A DNA stretch of 64,000 bases, from NCBI RefSeq assembly GCF_007990935.1, contig NZ_BJXJ01000002.1, forward strand, positions 1-64,000. Direction: 5' to 3'. Below, one piece after another: positions 53,402 to 63,532 of this stretch; within the stretch, counting starts at the first letter, position 1; every line of letters starts with the position of its first letter. The translations under genes were made by a program, and so were the position numbers. The notes under the pieces are model-generated. The model made no database searches. It had not been told where the DNA came from and saw only the letters and a list, made by a program, of their open reading frames with translations. This DNA comes from Vibrio sagamiensis NBRC 104589 (GTDB lineage Bacteria > Pseudomonadota > Gammaproteobacteria > Enterobacterales > Vibrionaceae).

Positions 53402-54766
53402 TTATTCAGCGACCTTGGAATTCTTTGTCCACTTTTTCTTTAACCTTACTTCAGATGGGTCAACTTTCTTCAACCTATCTTCAGATGGCTTAGCAACAAA
53501 GAACATAGCAATGATTGCAACTAACGTAGGCAGCACCCAACCCATGCCATAACTCGATAACGGAATCATATCAAGTTTAGACATATTAAAGCCTGCAACC
53601 TTAGCCGCATCAATTAAAGCGAATAAGAAAGAAACTAATAACACGCAACGGTATGCCATCTCAGGATTTGGCAATTTATTACGTAGAAATGTCAACGCAA
53701 CTAGAGCGATTGCAACAGGATAAAGAGCGAAAAGCACTGGGACAGACAGCGTGATTAATTGATTCAAACCGACATTTGCCACTAAAGCACACAGTGAGCC
53801 ATTAATAATCACCCAATGCTTGTAAGAGATAGACGTTTTAGAACTAAAGAAGTCTGAACATGCCGATACTAAACCAATTGCGGTGGTTAGACACGCCAAT
53901 AAAACAATGATAGAAAGTACGATTTGACCGTATGAACCAAACAACGCTTGGACATATAGGCTCAGAATAGCGCTGCCACCATCTGCTCCTAACGCGATCG
54001 TTGAGCTAGTCGCACCAAGATAGAATAGTGAAATGTAAACAAAAGCCAGCCCAGCAGCAGCAATACAGCCCGCTAGAATTAAGTATTTTGTTGTCGCTCT
54101 GCGCTCTGTAATACCTTTGCTACGAAGAGCATCCACCATCAACATACCAAACATCAATGATGCAAAGGTATCCATGGTGTTGTAACCTTCCAAAAAGCCT
54201 TTGGTCAATGGCTGAGTAAGGTATTCCCCACGTGCTGGCATAAGTTGACCTTGAGGATCAATCAAGACAGCAATCGACAGAGAAACTAAGCTAATGCAAA
54301 GAACAGGGGTTAGTATCTTACCAATAAGATCAATCATACGTCCTTGGAACCAAGCAAAAAGCATGGCAACAACAAAGAATATAATCGAGAATACAGTCAG
54401 GTAGTTTTGATCTGCACCAGCAAAGAAAGGACTCACTGCCGTCTCATAAGCAACAAGAGCTGTACGAGGTGCCGCAAATGCGGGGCCAATAATTACGAAG
54501 ATCAATGCCGCCATCAGTACTGAAACTTTCTGCGGTAAATCTTTAGTTAGGTGATCCCACGTTCCACCAGCAACAGCAATAGCAACGATGGTAATAAGAG
54601 GAAGACCTACTGCTGTTAATAAGAAACCTGACATAGCAGGCAACAAGTTTTCTCCTGCTAGCTGACCTGCTAGCGGTGGAAAAATGATATTGCCTGCTCC
54701 CAAAAAGAACGCAAACAGCATAAAGCCGACTGCGATAATATCTGTTAGTTTTAACGTCTGCTTCAC
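53402..54766 (-). CDS. brnQ: Branched-chain amino acid transporter BrnQ (LIVCS family)
   Basis: Inner membrane Na+- or H+-coupled symporter for Leu, Ile and Val. The first conserved stretch is LTDIIAVGFMLFAFFLGAGN, then the motif IIFPPLAG. About twelve hydrophobic segments are present. GTG 54766 is chosen: AAAGGG is 6 nt upstream, and the 454 residues then start KQTLKLTDII, like other BrnQ proteins (E. coli 439). A longer frame from GTG 54814 would add 16 residues ahead of this. The C terminus is Lys-rich and unconserved. The unit is monocistronic with the terminator shared with fldB. Confidence 0.92.
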   Translation of the reverse strand: MKQTLKLTDIIAVGFMLFAFFLGAGNIIFPPLAGQLAGENLLPAMSGFLLTAVGLPLITIVAIAVAGGTWDHLTKDLPQKVSVLMAALIFVIIGPAFAAPRTALVAYETAVSPFFAGADQNYLTVFSIIFFVVAMLFAWFQGRMIDLIGKILTPVLCISLVSLSIAVLIDPQGQLMPARGEYLTQPLTKGFLEGYNTMDTFASLMFGMLMVDALRSKGITERRATTKYLILAGCIAAAGLAFVYISLFYLGATSSTIALGADGGSAILSLYVQALFGSYGQIVLSIIVLLACLTTAIGLVSACSDFFSSKTSISYKHWVIINGSLCALVANVGLNQLITLSVPVLFALYPVAIALVALTFLRNKLPNPEMAYRCVLLVSFLFALIDAAKVAGFNMSKLDMIPLSSYGMGWVLPTLVAIIAMFFVAKPSEDRLKKVDPSEVRLKKKWTKNSKVAE

Positions 54767-54814
54767 AGATAACCCTTTATCTAATTTAATGAATGTTGTG
54801 TATGCATCGACCAC

Positions 54815-55094
54815 TTTTTGTATACCAAAAGTAAATGGATACGACGTGGTTCAATCTATAAGTAATGCCGAATAATGACTAAAGACTCATCATTTGGCAA
54901 CCTCTAAGAAAAAAACACCATATTAATTTACATTCAGAACAACAAAGCAGTGAATTTCACTGCAAATAAAAAACAGGCCAGTTCTTTATACTAACCAAAA
55001 CCATATACAATCTAGCAACCAATAATACAAATATCCACACAATAAATTAACATCAGAGTAATAACCTATATTATCGGTGAAATATAAAATAATC
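54815..55094. promoter_or_regulatory. Divergent brnQ / trmN intergenic region
   Basis: AT-rich, with A-tracts around 54910 and 54970. It must hold both promoters, but I could not choose -35/-10 pairs with confidence. No gene or operator recognised. Confidence 0.3.
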
Positions 55095-55814
55095 ATGAAG
55101 AAACCAGTGCATAAAAACAAAAGCTTCAGTTTTAAACAATTTACTATTCAAGCAGGAAACAGCGGTATGCCAGTCAGTACCGATGGCGTCATGCTTGGTG
55201 CATGGGTACAGTGTGCCGATAACGGTCATATACTCGATATTGGGACAGGGACAGGTTTACTGACTTTAATGTGTGCACAGCGCTTTCCAGAAAGTCACAT
55301 CACCGCTTTAGATATCGAACCCATTGCCATTGACGCTGCCAGATTAAACTGCTCTCATTCACCTTGGACAGAGCGCATTACGATTCTTCATAGGGATGTC
55401 TTGAGTTTTGAGCCCAAGCATCGTTTTTCAACAATTATTTGTAACCCACCCTACTTCAATACCGGGCAATCCGCTCAGCGAAGCCAGCGTGCCATTGCTC
55501 GTCATGCTGAGACGCTTCCTCACAGCCAGCTGCTCCATCGTTGTTATCAGTTATTATTAGATGACGGCAAAGCAAATTTTGTCCTGCCTATAACCGAAGG
55601 CAACCAATTTATTAACATGGCTCGGGCTCAAGGATGGCATTTGTCACGCCTTTGTCGCGTGCAACCTTCAATCAAAAAACCAGTTCATCGTTTATTAATT
55701 GAGTTAACCAAACACGCTTGTGACACTGACGAGACACAACTCATTATCCAAACAGATACAGGCTACGGTGCAGACTTTATCCAGTTAACCCACGAGTTTT
55801 ATCTGAAGATGTGA
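55095..55814 (+). CDS. trmN: tRNA1(Val) (adenine37-N6)-methyltransferase TrmN (YfiC)
   Basis: SAM-dependent methyltransferase that makes m6A37 in tRNA-Val. From ATG 55095 it has 239 residues (E. coli YfiC 245). The N terminus SFSFKQFTIQAGNSGMPVSTDGVMLGAWV is family-typical. The SAM site is ILDIGTGTGLLTLMCAQRF, and the N6-adenine catalytic motif NPPY is in IICNPPYFNTG. A GTG at 55077 would add six residues; neither start has a strong Shine-Dalgarno. In E. coli yfiC lies beside srmB, and here too srmB is the next gene. Confidence 0.92.
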   Translation: MKKPVHKNKSFSFKQFTIQAGNSGMPVSTDGVMLGAWVQCADNGHILDIGTGTGLLTLMCAQRFPESHITALDIEPIAIDAARLNCSHSPWTERITILHRDVLSFEPKHRFSTIICNPPYFNTGQSAQRSQRAIARHAETLPHSQLLHRCYQLLLDDGKANFVLPITEGNQFINMARAQGWHLSRLCRVQPSIKKPVHRLLIELTKHACDTDETQLIIQTDTGYGADFIQLTHEFYLKM

Positions 55815-55922
55815 AATAAGATGTGATCCTTATCACCAATCACTCTATAATGCACAACCATTTTATATTCTATGCTGCTTTTGCGAACCCATTAACCAAG
55901 CTTTGCTTGTGGAGAACTCATT

Positions 55923-57146
55923 GTGATCAGAACCTTTGCTGAACTTGATCTAGACCAAAACCTACTTGAAGCCATTGAAGAAATGGGCTACGAACGCCCT
56001 ACTAAAATTCAAGCGGAAGCAATTCCACAAGCATTAGATGGGCGTGATATTTTGGCATCCGCACCCACCGGAACCGGTAAGACCGCCGCTTTCGTTCTGC
56101 CTGCTCTGCAATATTTGCAAGATTTTCCACGCAGGAAGCCTGGACCTGCAAGAATTCTGATCTTAACACCAACACGTGAACTCGCGATGCAAATTGCAGA
56201 TCAAGCACGCGCACTGGCCAAAAATACCAAGCTGAATATTTTTACCATTACTGGTGGTGTCCAGTACCAAGAGCATGCTGACATCCTTGCCACCACGCAA
56301 GATATCGTCGTCGCAACACCAGGTCGTCTCCGTGAATACATCGATGCTGAGCGCTTTGATTGTCGTGCCATTGAGTGGCTAATTCTTGATGAAGCCGATC
56401 GTATGCTCGACATGGGCTTTGCTCCAACGGTGGATCGCCTTTCATCTGAATGTCGTTGGCGTAAGCAAACATTACTTTTCTCAGCTACTTTAGAAGGCAA
56501 AGGGGTAGAAGGCTTCACAGCAGACCTACTCAATGAGCCTGCGGAAATCGATGCAAAATCACCATTACGTGAACGTAAAAAAATCGCACAATGGTATCAT
56601 CGAGCTGATAACGCTGAACATAAACTTGAGCTGTTAAAGCACATCATTACCCAACAAGCAGAACGCACCATTGTATTTTTGAAAACTCGTGAACGTTTAG
56701 CTGAACTTCGCGCTCAACTTGAAAGTGCTCAAATCTCATGTTCTTGGATTCAGGGTGAAATGCCGCAAGACCGTCGTAACAATGCAATAACTCGTTTTCG
56801 TGAAGGTACTGTTAACGTTTTACTTGCAACAGATGTCGCTGCACGTGGTATTGACTTACCGAATGTCTCACACGTTATCAACTACGACATGCCACGTACT
56901 GCTGACGTTTACCTTCATCGTATCGGCCGTACTGCGCGTGCTGGTAATAAAGGCAATGCGATCTCAATTATAGAAGCACACGACCAACCTATGCTCGATC
57001 GTGTTGCCCGATACGTAAAAGAAGATATCAAAGAAAGGTTTGTCAAAGAAATGCGTCCTAAACACAAAAAGCCAGTGTTTAAGAAGAAAAAGAAAAAAGA
57101 CGACAAAAAGAAAACGACCAAAAAGAAAGTGATTAAGAAAAAGTAA
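55923..57146 (+). CDS. srmB: ATP-dependent DEAD-box RNA helicase SrmB
   Basis: SrmB assists early 50S assembly with uL4/uL24 and 23S rRNA. The 407 residues (E. coli 444) show the full motif set: Q motif ERPTKIQAEAIPQ, motif I SAPTGTGKTAAF, Ia PTRELAMQI, II LDEADRMLDMG, III SAT, then ATDVAARGIDLPNV and HRIGRTARAG. The C-terminal 30 residues are a Lys-rich basic tail (KKKKKKDDKKKTTKKK) for RNA binding, shorter than in E. coli. Pairing with trmN supports SrmB over other DEAD-box paralogues. Confidence 0.93.
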   Translation: MIRTFAELDLDQNLLEAIEEMGYERPTKIQAEAIPQALDGRDILASAPTGTGKTAAFVLPALQYLQDFPRRKPGPARILILTPTRELAMQIADQARALAKNTKLNIFTITGGVQYQEHADILATTQDIVVATPGRLREYIDAERFDCRAIEWLILDEADRMLDMGFAPTVDRLSSECRWRKQTLLFSATLEGKGVEGFTADLLNEPAEIDAKSPLRERKKIAQWYHRADNAEHKLELLKHIITQQAERTIVFLKTRERLAELRAQLESAQISCSWIQGEMPQDRRNNAITRFREGTVNVLLATDVAARGIDLPNVSHVINYDMPRTADVYLHRIGRTARAGNKGNAISIIEAHDQPMLDRVARYVKEDIKERFVKEMRPKHKKPVFKKKKKKDDKKKTTKKKVIKKK

Positions 57147-57164
57147 CTTTCTCTGATTTCTACC

Positions 57165-57192
57165 AAAAGAGCCGCTGGAGCGGCTCTTTTTT
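57165..57192 (+). terminator. Terminator of srmB
   Basis: AAGAGCCGCT (57167-57176) and AGCGGCTCTT (57179-57188) form a near-continuous palindrome, followed by T residues to 57192. Confidence 0.85.
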
Positions 57193-57305
57193 ATATAAAT
57201 TGATTACAGCTGATAGATAGGTAGTTTTTCTCGATCTTCAAATTAACCGGCATAAAAACCGGAGATAACCCCGGCTTAGTTTGATTTATGCAGCTTGGCG
57301 AATCA

Positions 57306-58082
57306 TCAGCTCTGCTCTTCACGCTTGAAAACTAAATCTGTAGGAGTAGACTCTTCTTCTACAAAATAGTAACCCGCCGTATCAAATTTGGTCAGGTCTG
57401 CAACACTTTCAATACGATTTTCTATGATGTAGCGTACCATCATGCCACGTGCTTTTTTCGCATAAAAACTGATAACCTTGTACTGACCGTTTTTACAATC
57501 TTTAAAGATCGGTGTGATCACTTGCGCATCTAAATTCTTTACTTTTACCGCTTTAAAATATTCATTCGAAGCAAGATTAATCAACACATTGTCACCTTGA
57601 GCTGCAATCGCTTCATTAAGCTTATCAGTGATCACATTACCCCAAAACTGATACAGGTTACTGCCTTTGTCGTTGGCCAGTTTTGTACCCATTTCAAGAC
57701 GGTAAGGCTGCATAAGATCAAGCGGTTTAAGTAAACCATAAAGGCCTGACAACATGCGCAGATGATCTTGTGCATAGTCAAAATCAGTATCAGAAAGGGT
57801 TTCCGCTTCTAAACCTGTATACACATCACCTTTAAAAGCCAGAATCGCTTGACGTGAGTTTTCAGTAGTGAAAGTCTCACTCCACTCCTGAAAGCGCCCT
57901 ACGTTCAAGTCAGCGATCTTATCACTGACTTTCATTAATGCGGCCACATCGGCAGGCGTCAATTCGCGACACACTTTGATCAGTGCTTTTGAATAATTGA
58001 TTAGATCTGGCTGAGTAAACTTCTCAGTCACAAGCGGTGATTCGTAATCAAGTGTTTTTGCCGGAGAAACTACGATAAGCAT
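57306..58082 (-). CDS. yaaA: Peroxide stress protein YaaA (DUF328)
   Basis: YaaA reduces intracellular free iron during H2O2 stress and binds DNA in vitro; in E. coli it is OxyR-induced. ATG 58082 gives 258 residues, the E. coli length, starting [18 protein letters not shown] frame to 58145 would run through the upstream terminator hairpin and is rejected. Conserved stretches include [36 protein letters not shown] and [17 protein letters not shown]. No OxyR site was recognised upstream. Confidence 0.94.
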   Translation of the reverse strand: MLIVVSPAKTLDYESPLVTEKFTQPDLINYSKALIKVCRELTPADVAALMKVSDKIADLNVGRFQEWSETFTTENSRQAILAFKGDVYTGLEAETLSDTDFDYAQDHLRMLSGLYGLLKPLDLMQPYRLEMGTKLANDKGSNLYQFWGNVITDKLNEAIAAQGDNVLINLASNEYFKAVKVKNLDAQVITPIFKDCKNGQYKVISFYAKKARGMMVRYIIENRIESVADLTKFDTAGYYFVEEESTPTDLVFKREEQS

Positions 58083-58122
58083 GACTTTCACTTCCCTAAT
58101 TTTATTTTCCATTAGAGTACAA

Positions 58123-58153
58123 AAAAAGCCATGCATTGTCTGCATGGCTTTTT
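58123..58153 (-). terminator. Terminator of the AGCS symporter gene
   Basis: AAAAAGCCATGCA (58123-58135) pairs with TGCATGGCTTTTT (58141-58153), a 13-bp stem with a 5-nt loop. On the minus strand TTTT follows. It sits between the symporter stop and yaaA. Confidence 0.92.
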
Positions 58154-58206
58154 AAATTGTGTTGATAGCTTTCAGCAATTATTAGAGTGCCTAAAACCTC
58201 ATACAA

Positions 58207-59652
58207 TTACTGTTCTTTTTTACTATGATCCCAAATGCCTTCTTCTAACTGAGATTTCAGCTCAGGGAAGTCATCAGCATTAAATGTCGGAACCTTACCT
58301 TCACTCAGCTGGCGGTTATAGTCTTTTGCTAGCTTAATCACGATACCAGACAAGAGTAGAATAGCAACTAAGTTTACTATTGCCATTAGGCCCATAGAAA
58401 CATCAGCAAGTGACCATACCACTGGTAGCGAAGCTAGTGCACCAAACATCACCATACCTAGGACAATGATACGGAAAACATTCAAGCTTGCTTTATTTTT
58501 TTGCTCCAAGAAAATAAGGTTCGTCTCTGCATACGAGTAATTTGCAATAATTGATGTAAATGCAAAGAAAAAGATCGCAACCGCAACAAAAATTGAGCCC
58601 CAATCACCGACTTGAGAGCTTAATGCTCGTTGAGTCAACTCAATGCCTGTCACCTCAGTGGCTTGCCCAACGTATTCACCTGACATCAAGATAATTGCAA
58701 CCGTTGCAGAACAAATAACGATAGTATCCATAAAAACACCAAGCATTTGTACGTATCCCTGTGATGCTGGGTGTGGTGGATAAGGCGTCGCAGAAGCAGC
58801 CGCATTAGGTGCTGAACCCATACCCGCTTCGTTAGAGAAAAGGCCACGCTTGATACCATTTATCATTGCTTGCGCAATCGCATAGCCCAAACCACCCGCT
58901 GCCGCTTCTTGTAAACCGAAAGCACTCTTAAATATTAGCATCAAGACATCTGGTAGCTTCTCTAGGTTAGAGAACATGATGAATAGTGCCAAAGCAAGGT
59001 AAGCCAAAGCCATAATTGGCACAACCAACTCTGCAACTTTAGCAATGCGCTTAATACCACCGAAAATTACAACCGAAGAAATTGCAACAACGGCAAGACC
59101 CACATAAAGAGAGTCCCAACCAAATGCATTGTGCATTGCGTTGGCAATAGAATTAGCTTGAACAGCATTAAATACTAATCCAAAAGCGATGATTAAGAAG
59201 ATAGAGAACAGTATTCCCATCCAACGCATTCCTAACCCTTTTTCCATATAGAAAGCAGGTCCACCACGATAGTTACCTTCAGAATCTTTAGTTTTGTATA
59301 GCTGTGCGAGTGTACTTTCTGCAAAAGAAGTCGCCATACCAAGCATGGCAATCAACCACATCCAAAAAACTGCGCCAGGACCACCTGCTGTCAGAGCAAC
59401 AGCAACACCGGCCATATTTCCCGTTCCTACACGGGCAGCAAGGCTAGTACAAAGTGCTTGAAAAGAAGAAATACCAGCATTGTCTGTTTTACGACTGTTT
59501 TTAAGTACCGTGAACATGTGGCCAAAATGACGGAACTGGATAAAACCCAAACGAACCGTGAAATATATTCCTACACCTACAAGGAGATAAACCAGAATCG
59601 ATCCCCAAAGGAGGTCGTTCATCAAATTGATTAAGTCGATTAAGTCTGTCAT
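58207..59652 (-). CDS. Sodium:alanine symporter family protein (AGCS, AlsT-like)
   Basis: Inner membrane amino acid carrier of the alanine or glycine:cation symporter family. The 481 residues have about ten to eleven hydrophobic segments. Family signatures: ALCTSLAARVGTGNMAGVAVAL near residue 66, GGPGAVFWMWLIAMLGMATSFAESTLAQLYK, and IKRGLFSNEAGMGSAPNAAA near 270. The likely substrate is alanine, glycine or glutamine with Na+; reading cannot decide. It is monocistronic with a long AT-rich upstream region. Confidence 0.88.
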   Translation of the reverse strand: MTDLIDLINLMNDLLWGSILVYLLVGVGIYFTVRLGFIQFRHFGHMFTVLKNSRKTDNAGISSFQALCTSLAARVGTGNMAGVAVALTAGGPGAVFWMWLIAMLGMATSFAESTLAQLYKTKDSEGNYRGGPAFYMEKGLGMRWMGILFSIFLIIAFGLVFNAVQANSIANAMHNAFGWDSLYVGLAVVAISSVVIFGGIKRIAKVAELVVPIMALAYLALALFIMFSNLEKLPDVLMLIFKSAFGLQEAAAGGLGYAIAQAMINGIKRGLFSNEAGMGSAPNAAASATPYPPHPASQGYVQMLGVFMDTIVICSATVAIILMSGEYVGQATEVTGIELTQRALSSQVGDWGSIFVAVAIFFFAFTSIIANYSYAETNLIFLEQKNKASLNVFRIIVLGMVMFGALASLPVVWSLADVSMGLMAIVNLVAILLLSGIVIKLAKDYNRQLSEGKVPTFNADDFPELKSQLEEGIWDHSKKEQ

Positions 59653-60358
59653 GTGTTCCTCAAAGATTGGCGCTGGTTTTTACTTCCATGTTATCCACTA
59701 GATTGTAAGCTAATTGTCAAAGTGTATTAGCTTATGAATAATACTTTATAGGACAATCTAGAATCGTAAATGTTATTCCATGAATCCATTTTATGTACCA
59801 GCGTATTTTTGACTGGCGGATAATGCAGCTTCAACAAGTAAAAATCAATATGCACCAACACACTGACCACTAAAATATTTCACTATAACATCACTAAAAG
59901 TTAACATACCAAATAACATTAGATAGTACATATTGCAACATATGTACCATTAAATTGAGATATTTATTTGTTACGAACTCTATAAAAACCATTGGTAATT
60001 AACCGAGACAAAGCAAGTAATTACAAGGATTTCACTCATATAATCGACATTACATAGATTCATTATTGGACTCAGATGACATTGAATTATAGTGAGTAAA
60101 ATCACTCTTAAAAATTAAGTAAAAACCATCTCATCTCATTAACATAGTAGATAATAGTATTTAATCATTTTTGTGAGCCCGTCGGGCTATTTTTAAGCCC
60201 AAACACCATACAGAATGTGATACCCATTATGTAATACGAACAAAAGTGTCATCTTTTCGACACAAATGAGAAATATATTATAGCTATTATTCCAATGAGT
60301 ATGATACTTAAAGCTCGATAGAAGAATTTATTCAATTTAATTAGGATATAGGTGGCTT
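59653..60358. other. 706-bp AT-rich intergenic region
   Basis: Between the divergent symporter gene and the DUF3545 gene. No coding frame with a ribosome site was seen on either strand. A small hairpin AGCCCGTCGGGCT (60176-60188) followed by ATTTTTA may be a terminator of an unseen plus-strand transcript, so a small RNA cannot be excluded. The rest is unassigned. Confidence 0.4.
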
Positions 60359-60544
60359 ATGGAAGGCTTTCAACTCAACAATATATTTGATCTTGATATC
60401 TCATTTAAACCGAAAATACGAACAAAATCCATCAAACGTAAGTGGCGAGAAATTGAAGCCATAAATGACCGACGTAATTTACTCAAAGAACTGCAAGAAC
60501 TCGATGCAAGTTATGACATTAACCTAGAAGATATCAAGTTATAA
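60359..60544 (+). CDS. DUF3545 family small protein
   Basis: 61 residues, charged: EGFQLNNIFDLDISFKPK, then IRTKSIKRKWREIEAINDRR, then LLKELQELDASYDINLEDIKL. This matches DUF3545, a family of about 60 residues widespread in Vibrio and related genera with no known function. A predicted helix (about 25-48) has alternating basic and acidic residues. AGGATATAGGTGGCTT precedes the ATG (GGTGG at 4-8 nt). It stands alone, convergent with ung. Confidence 0.8.
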   Translation: MEGFQLNNIFDLDISFKPKIRTKSIKRKWREIEAINDRRNLLKELQELDASYDINLEDIKL

Positions 60545-60669
60545 AAATATATTTGACTTAATAAAAAAGCCCAACATGTTGCCGAAAACACAAAAGGGCA
60601 TAAAAATGTAGGGGAGATATAAGCTTTTTCTCCCTCTCTGTCTTGCAAATCAGTACAAGCTTAGATTAT

Positions 60670-61350
60670 TTAAGGTGTAGCAGTAAGGTGCCAGTCAATT
60701 ATTGTTTTACCTTGTTGAATAAGAAGTTGGTTAGTCTGAGAAAAATGCTTACAACCCAGAAAGCCACGATGGGCAGATAATGGTGAAGGATGTGGCGCCG
60801 TTAACACATGATGTCGAGATCGATCAATAAACTGACCTTTCTTTTGAGCATGTGCGCCCCATAACAAGAATACAACCCCTTGCTGATGTTGATTAATCGC
60901 TTCAATGACACGGTCTGTGAATGTCTCCCACCCTGTCTTAGAGTGTGAATGTGCTTTTCCTTGCTCAACGGTTAACACAGTATTTAACAGTAAAACCCCT
61001 TGCTCAGCCCAATGTTGTAAAAAGCCATGGACTGGAATCTGAAAACCTTCAATATCTTGTGCTAACTCTTTGTACATATTAGCTAATGAAGGGGGTGTTT
61101 TGATACCTGGAAGTACAGAGAAGCATAAACCGTGAGCCTGATCAGGTCCATGATAAGGATCTTGACCTAAGATAACGACTTTAACATCTTTAAATTCTGT
61201 CAGTCTAAAAGCATTAAAGATATCTTTTGCTGGAGGAAATACGACTTTACCCGCTTTTCGTTCTGCTTCAACGAAGTTTATGGTGTCAACAAAATACGAT
61301 TGTTGTTTTTCATGGCCAATCACATCGTGCCAAGTTAGAGAATCAAGCAT
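60670..61350 (-). CDS. ung: Uracil-DNA glycosylase Ung (family 1)
   Basis: Ung excises uracil from DNA, starting base excision repair. The 226 residues compare with 229 in E. coli. The catalytic water-activating loop is [22 protein letters not shown] (about 56-77, Asp in GQDPYH). [10 protein letters not shown] and [14 protein letters not shown] follow, and [11 protein letters not shown] is the minor-groove loop with the catalytic His. Divergent from grcA. In E. coli ung and grcA (yfiD) are also neighbours. Confidence 0.97.
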   Translation of the reverse strand: MLDSLTWHDVIGHEKQQSYFVDTINFVEAERKAGKVVFPPAKDIFNAFRLTEFKDVKVVILGQDPYHGPDQAHGLCFSVLPGIKTPPSLANMYKELAQDIEGFQIPVHGFLQHWAEQGVLLLNTVLTVEQGKAHSHSKTGWETFTDRVIEAINQHQQGVVFLLWGAHAQKKGQFIDRSRHHVLTAPHPSPLSAHRGFLGCKHFSQTNQLLIQQGKTIIDWHLTATP

Positions 61351-61545
61351 GGTTCATTCCTAAAAGTATGATTTGTCTTCATTCTAACGATTAATAATCA
61401 AACAAACAAAAACTTACCTTAAGATATTGGCATTTCATTCAAATGAAAGTTACAGGACAATGTTCATGCCCTTGTTATTCTTTGACGGTCGTTTAATTTG
61501 AAGCAATGAGTTCCCCTATTCAAAAGCATGCTGTTTGGTTATTGC

Positions 61546-61589
61546 TTGATCCAAGTCAATACAGATCTTAGGGATATTAACTATATAAT
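61546..61589 (+). promoter_or_regulatory. FNR-dependent class II promoter of grcA
   Basis: TTGATCCAAGTCAA (61546-61559) matches the FNR box TTGAT-N4-ATCAA at 9 of 10 positions. TATAAT (61584-61589) follows, which puts the transcription start near 61596 and the FNR box centre close to -42, the class II activating position. E. coli yfiD is a known FNR/ArcA target. Confidence 0.8.
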
Positions 61590-61655
61590 AAACCGCTCAG
61601 CGACTGTTCAAAAATAAACATCAACAACGACCATTAGATGATCTAGGAGAGAGTG

Positions 61656-62033
61656 ATGATCCGAGGTATTCAAATTACAAAAGCAGCGAATGACAATCTA
61701 TTAAACTCGATCTGGCTAATTGATAGCGAAAAGAACGAAGCGCGTTGTGTAGCTGGATCAACAATCTATGAAAACGAGCAAGTAATCACTATCAGTGATC
61801 TAGGTGAATACGAAAGCCGCGAAGTAGCCATTGAAACAGCACCTCGTATTGAAGGTGGACAACACTTGAACGTCAACGTTCTTAAGCGTGAAACACTAGA
61901 AGATGCTGTTGCACACCCTGAAAACTACCCTCAGTTGACTATTCGTGTTTCTGGCTACGCTGTACGTTTCAACTCGCTCACTCCAGAGCAACAACGTGAC
62001 GTAATCGCTCGTACCTTTACTGAGTCTTTATAA
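61656..62033 (+). CDS. grcA: Autonomous glycyl radical cofactor GrcA (YfiD)
   Basis: GrcA replaces the damaged C terminus of pyruvate formate-lyase, restoring its glycyl radical under low oxygen. The 125 residues end with the radical-domain signature [19 protein letters not shown], continuing [12 protein letters not shown], with the radical Gly in VSGYAVRF. The N terminus [18 protein letters not shown] matches E. coli YfiD. ATG 61656 follows AGGAGAG at 6 nt; the GTG at 61653 is ignored. Expression is expected to rise without oxygen, from the FNR promoter upstream. Confidence 0.97.
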   Translation: MIRGIQITKAANDNLLNSIWLIDSEKNEARCVAGSTIYENEQVITISDLGEYESREVAIETAPRIEGGQHLNVNVLKRETLEDAVAHPENYPQLTIRVSGYAVRFNSLTPEQQRDVIARTFTESL

Positions 62034-62075
62034 GTTAGATGATTTGAGTCACCTTAACAGAGACTTAAATACCAT

Positions 62076-62103
62076 AAACGGCGCTGTGTAAGCGCCGTTT
62101 TTT
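62076..62103 (+). terminator. Terminator of grcA
   Basis: AAACGGCGCT (62076-62085) pairs with AGCGCCGTTT (62091-62100) around a 5-nt loop, with T to 62103. Confidence 0.92.
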
Positions 62104-62251
62104 ATCATGGTTCATATGAAAAAGAAAAGTAGAGGTTCCAGTTTTCATTTTCACTTTCATTCATCAGCGAAGTTTGTTGCTGCCTCACCCAACGGGTAGT
62201 TAAACCACACAGCTGGCAGTTAAGCAACGGTGATCGCACACCACTAACTGG

Positions 62252-63532
62252 CTATTGCACTCGACGTAACACTGATTTCAGTGCTTGAAAATCTGCATCT
62301 AGATTTTCAGATAGCAATTCCATCGTAGCATGTTTCGCAAGTGGAGCTGGAAGCTCGATGTCCGTTTGCAGAATATCATCCACCACTTCTTTGAATTTCG
62401 CCGGATGCGCTGTACACAAGAATAAGCCTGTTTCATCCTCTTGCAATTGCTCTTCTAGTACACGGTATGCTATCGCACCATGTGGTTCACATAGATAGCC
62501 CAATGCATACAAATCTTTCACTGACTGAGCACTTTGCTGATCTGAAACAGCACCTTTACCTAGCGTTTCTAAGCCCCACTCTTTCACTCGACACAGCTCT
62601 TCGATTCGAGGCCAGTTATTAGGCTGACTGACATCCATAGCATTAGAAGTCGTCGCGACAGTTGGTTTTGGCTCCCATTGACCGGTTTCTAAGTAACGTG
62701 GCACAGTGTCATTAGCATTCGTAGCGGCAATAAAGCGCTTAATGGGCAAGCCCAATGCTTTTGCCAGAAGACCTGCGGTTAAATTACCAAAGTTACCACT
62801 TGGAACCGAAACCACTAAATTTTCACGCTGTTGTTTACTCATTTGCGCGGCGGCTTCAAAGTAATAGCAGATTTGTGCCATTAAGCGGCTAATATTGATT
62901 GAGTTGGCGGAGTTTAAGCCGATCTCTTCACGCAGTGCGCCATCATCAAAAGCCTGTTTAACCAGCGCCTGACAAGCATCAAAATCACCGTTAATCGCCA
63001 CCGTGTGAATGTTTTTGCCTAATGTACAGAACAGCTTCTCTTGCAGTGGACTGATTTTGCCTTTTGGATAAAGAATCACAACATTGATATCTTCCATGCC
63101 GTAAAAAGCATGAGCAACAGCAGCACCAGTATCCCCAGACGTCGCTGTCAGAATTGTGATTTTGCCACCGTCCGAAACTGCCGCAAGGGATTGCGCCATA
63201 AAGCGGCCACCAAAGTCTTTAAACGCAAGGGTTGGCCCGTGGAATAGCTCTAGTGCATAAATGCCTTCTTTCACCGGGCGAATGGGAGCCGGAAATTGGA
63301 ATGCGGCGTCAACGAGAGCATTCACCTGTTCTTGTGCTAACTCATCACCAATCAATGCTGACAAAATCTTGGTACTGCGAGAAACAAAGTCTTCTGCAAG
63401 TAATGCATCAATATTTTCAAATACAGGTAATTCCGCAGGAAAAAATAGACCTTGGTTACGACCTAACCCTTGGCGAACGGCTTGGCCAAAGGAAACTTGT
63501 TCATCATTTTCTTTTATATTGTAAAGCTTCAT
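62252..63532 (-). CDS. thrC: Threonine synthase ThrC
   Basis: ThrC is a PLP enzyme converting O-phosphohomoserine to threonine. The 426 residues compare with 428 in E. coli. The PLP lysine is in [17 protein letters not shown] (near residue 107). The phosphate-binding [15 protein letters not shown] and [13 protein letters not shown] follow. Its ATG overlaps the thrB stop (ATGA, 63529-63532), so the two are translationally coupled in a thrABC operon. No clear terminator was found in 62104-62251. Confidence 0.98.
   Translation of the reverse strand: MKLYNIKENDEQVSFGQAVRQGLGRNQGLFFPAELPVFENIDALLAEDFVSRSTKILSALIGDELAQEQVNALVDAAFQFPAPIRPVKEGIYALELFHGPTLAFKDFGGRFMAQSLAAVSDGGKITILTATSGDTGAAVAHAFYGMEDINVVILYPKGKISPLQEKLFCTLGKNIHTVAINGDFDACQALVKQAFDDGALREEIGLNSANSINISRLMAQICYYFEAAAQMSKQQRENLVVSVPSGNFGNLTAGLLAKALGLPIKRFIAATNANDTVPRYLETGQWEPKPTVATTSNAMDVSQPNNWPRIEELCRVKEWGLETLGKGAVSDQQSAQSVKDLYALGYLCEPHGAIAYRVLEEQLQEDETGLFLCTAHPAKFKEVVDDILQTDIELPAPLAKHATMELLSENLDADFQALKSVLRRVQ

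Noticed and set aside
58083-58145. Longer N terminus for YaaA
   Set aside because: It would be translated from the neighbouring gene's terminator hairpin, and the shorter form has exactly the E. coli length.
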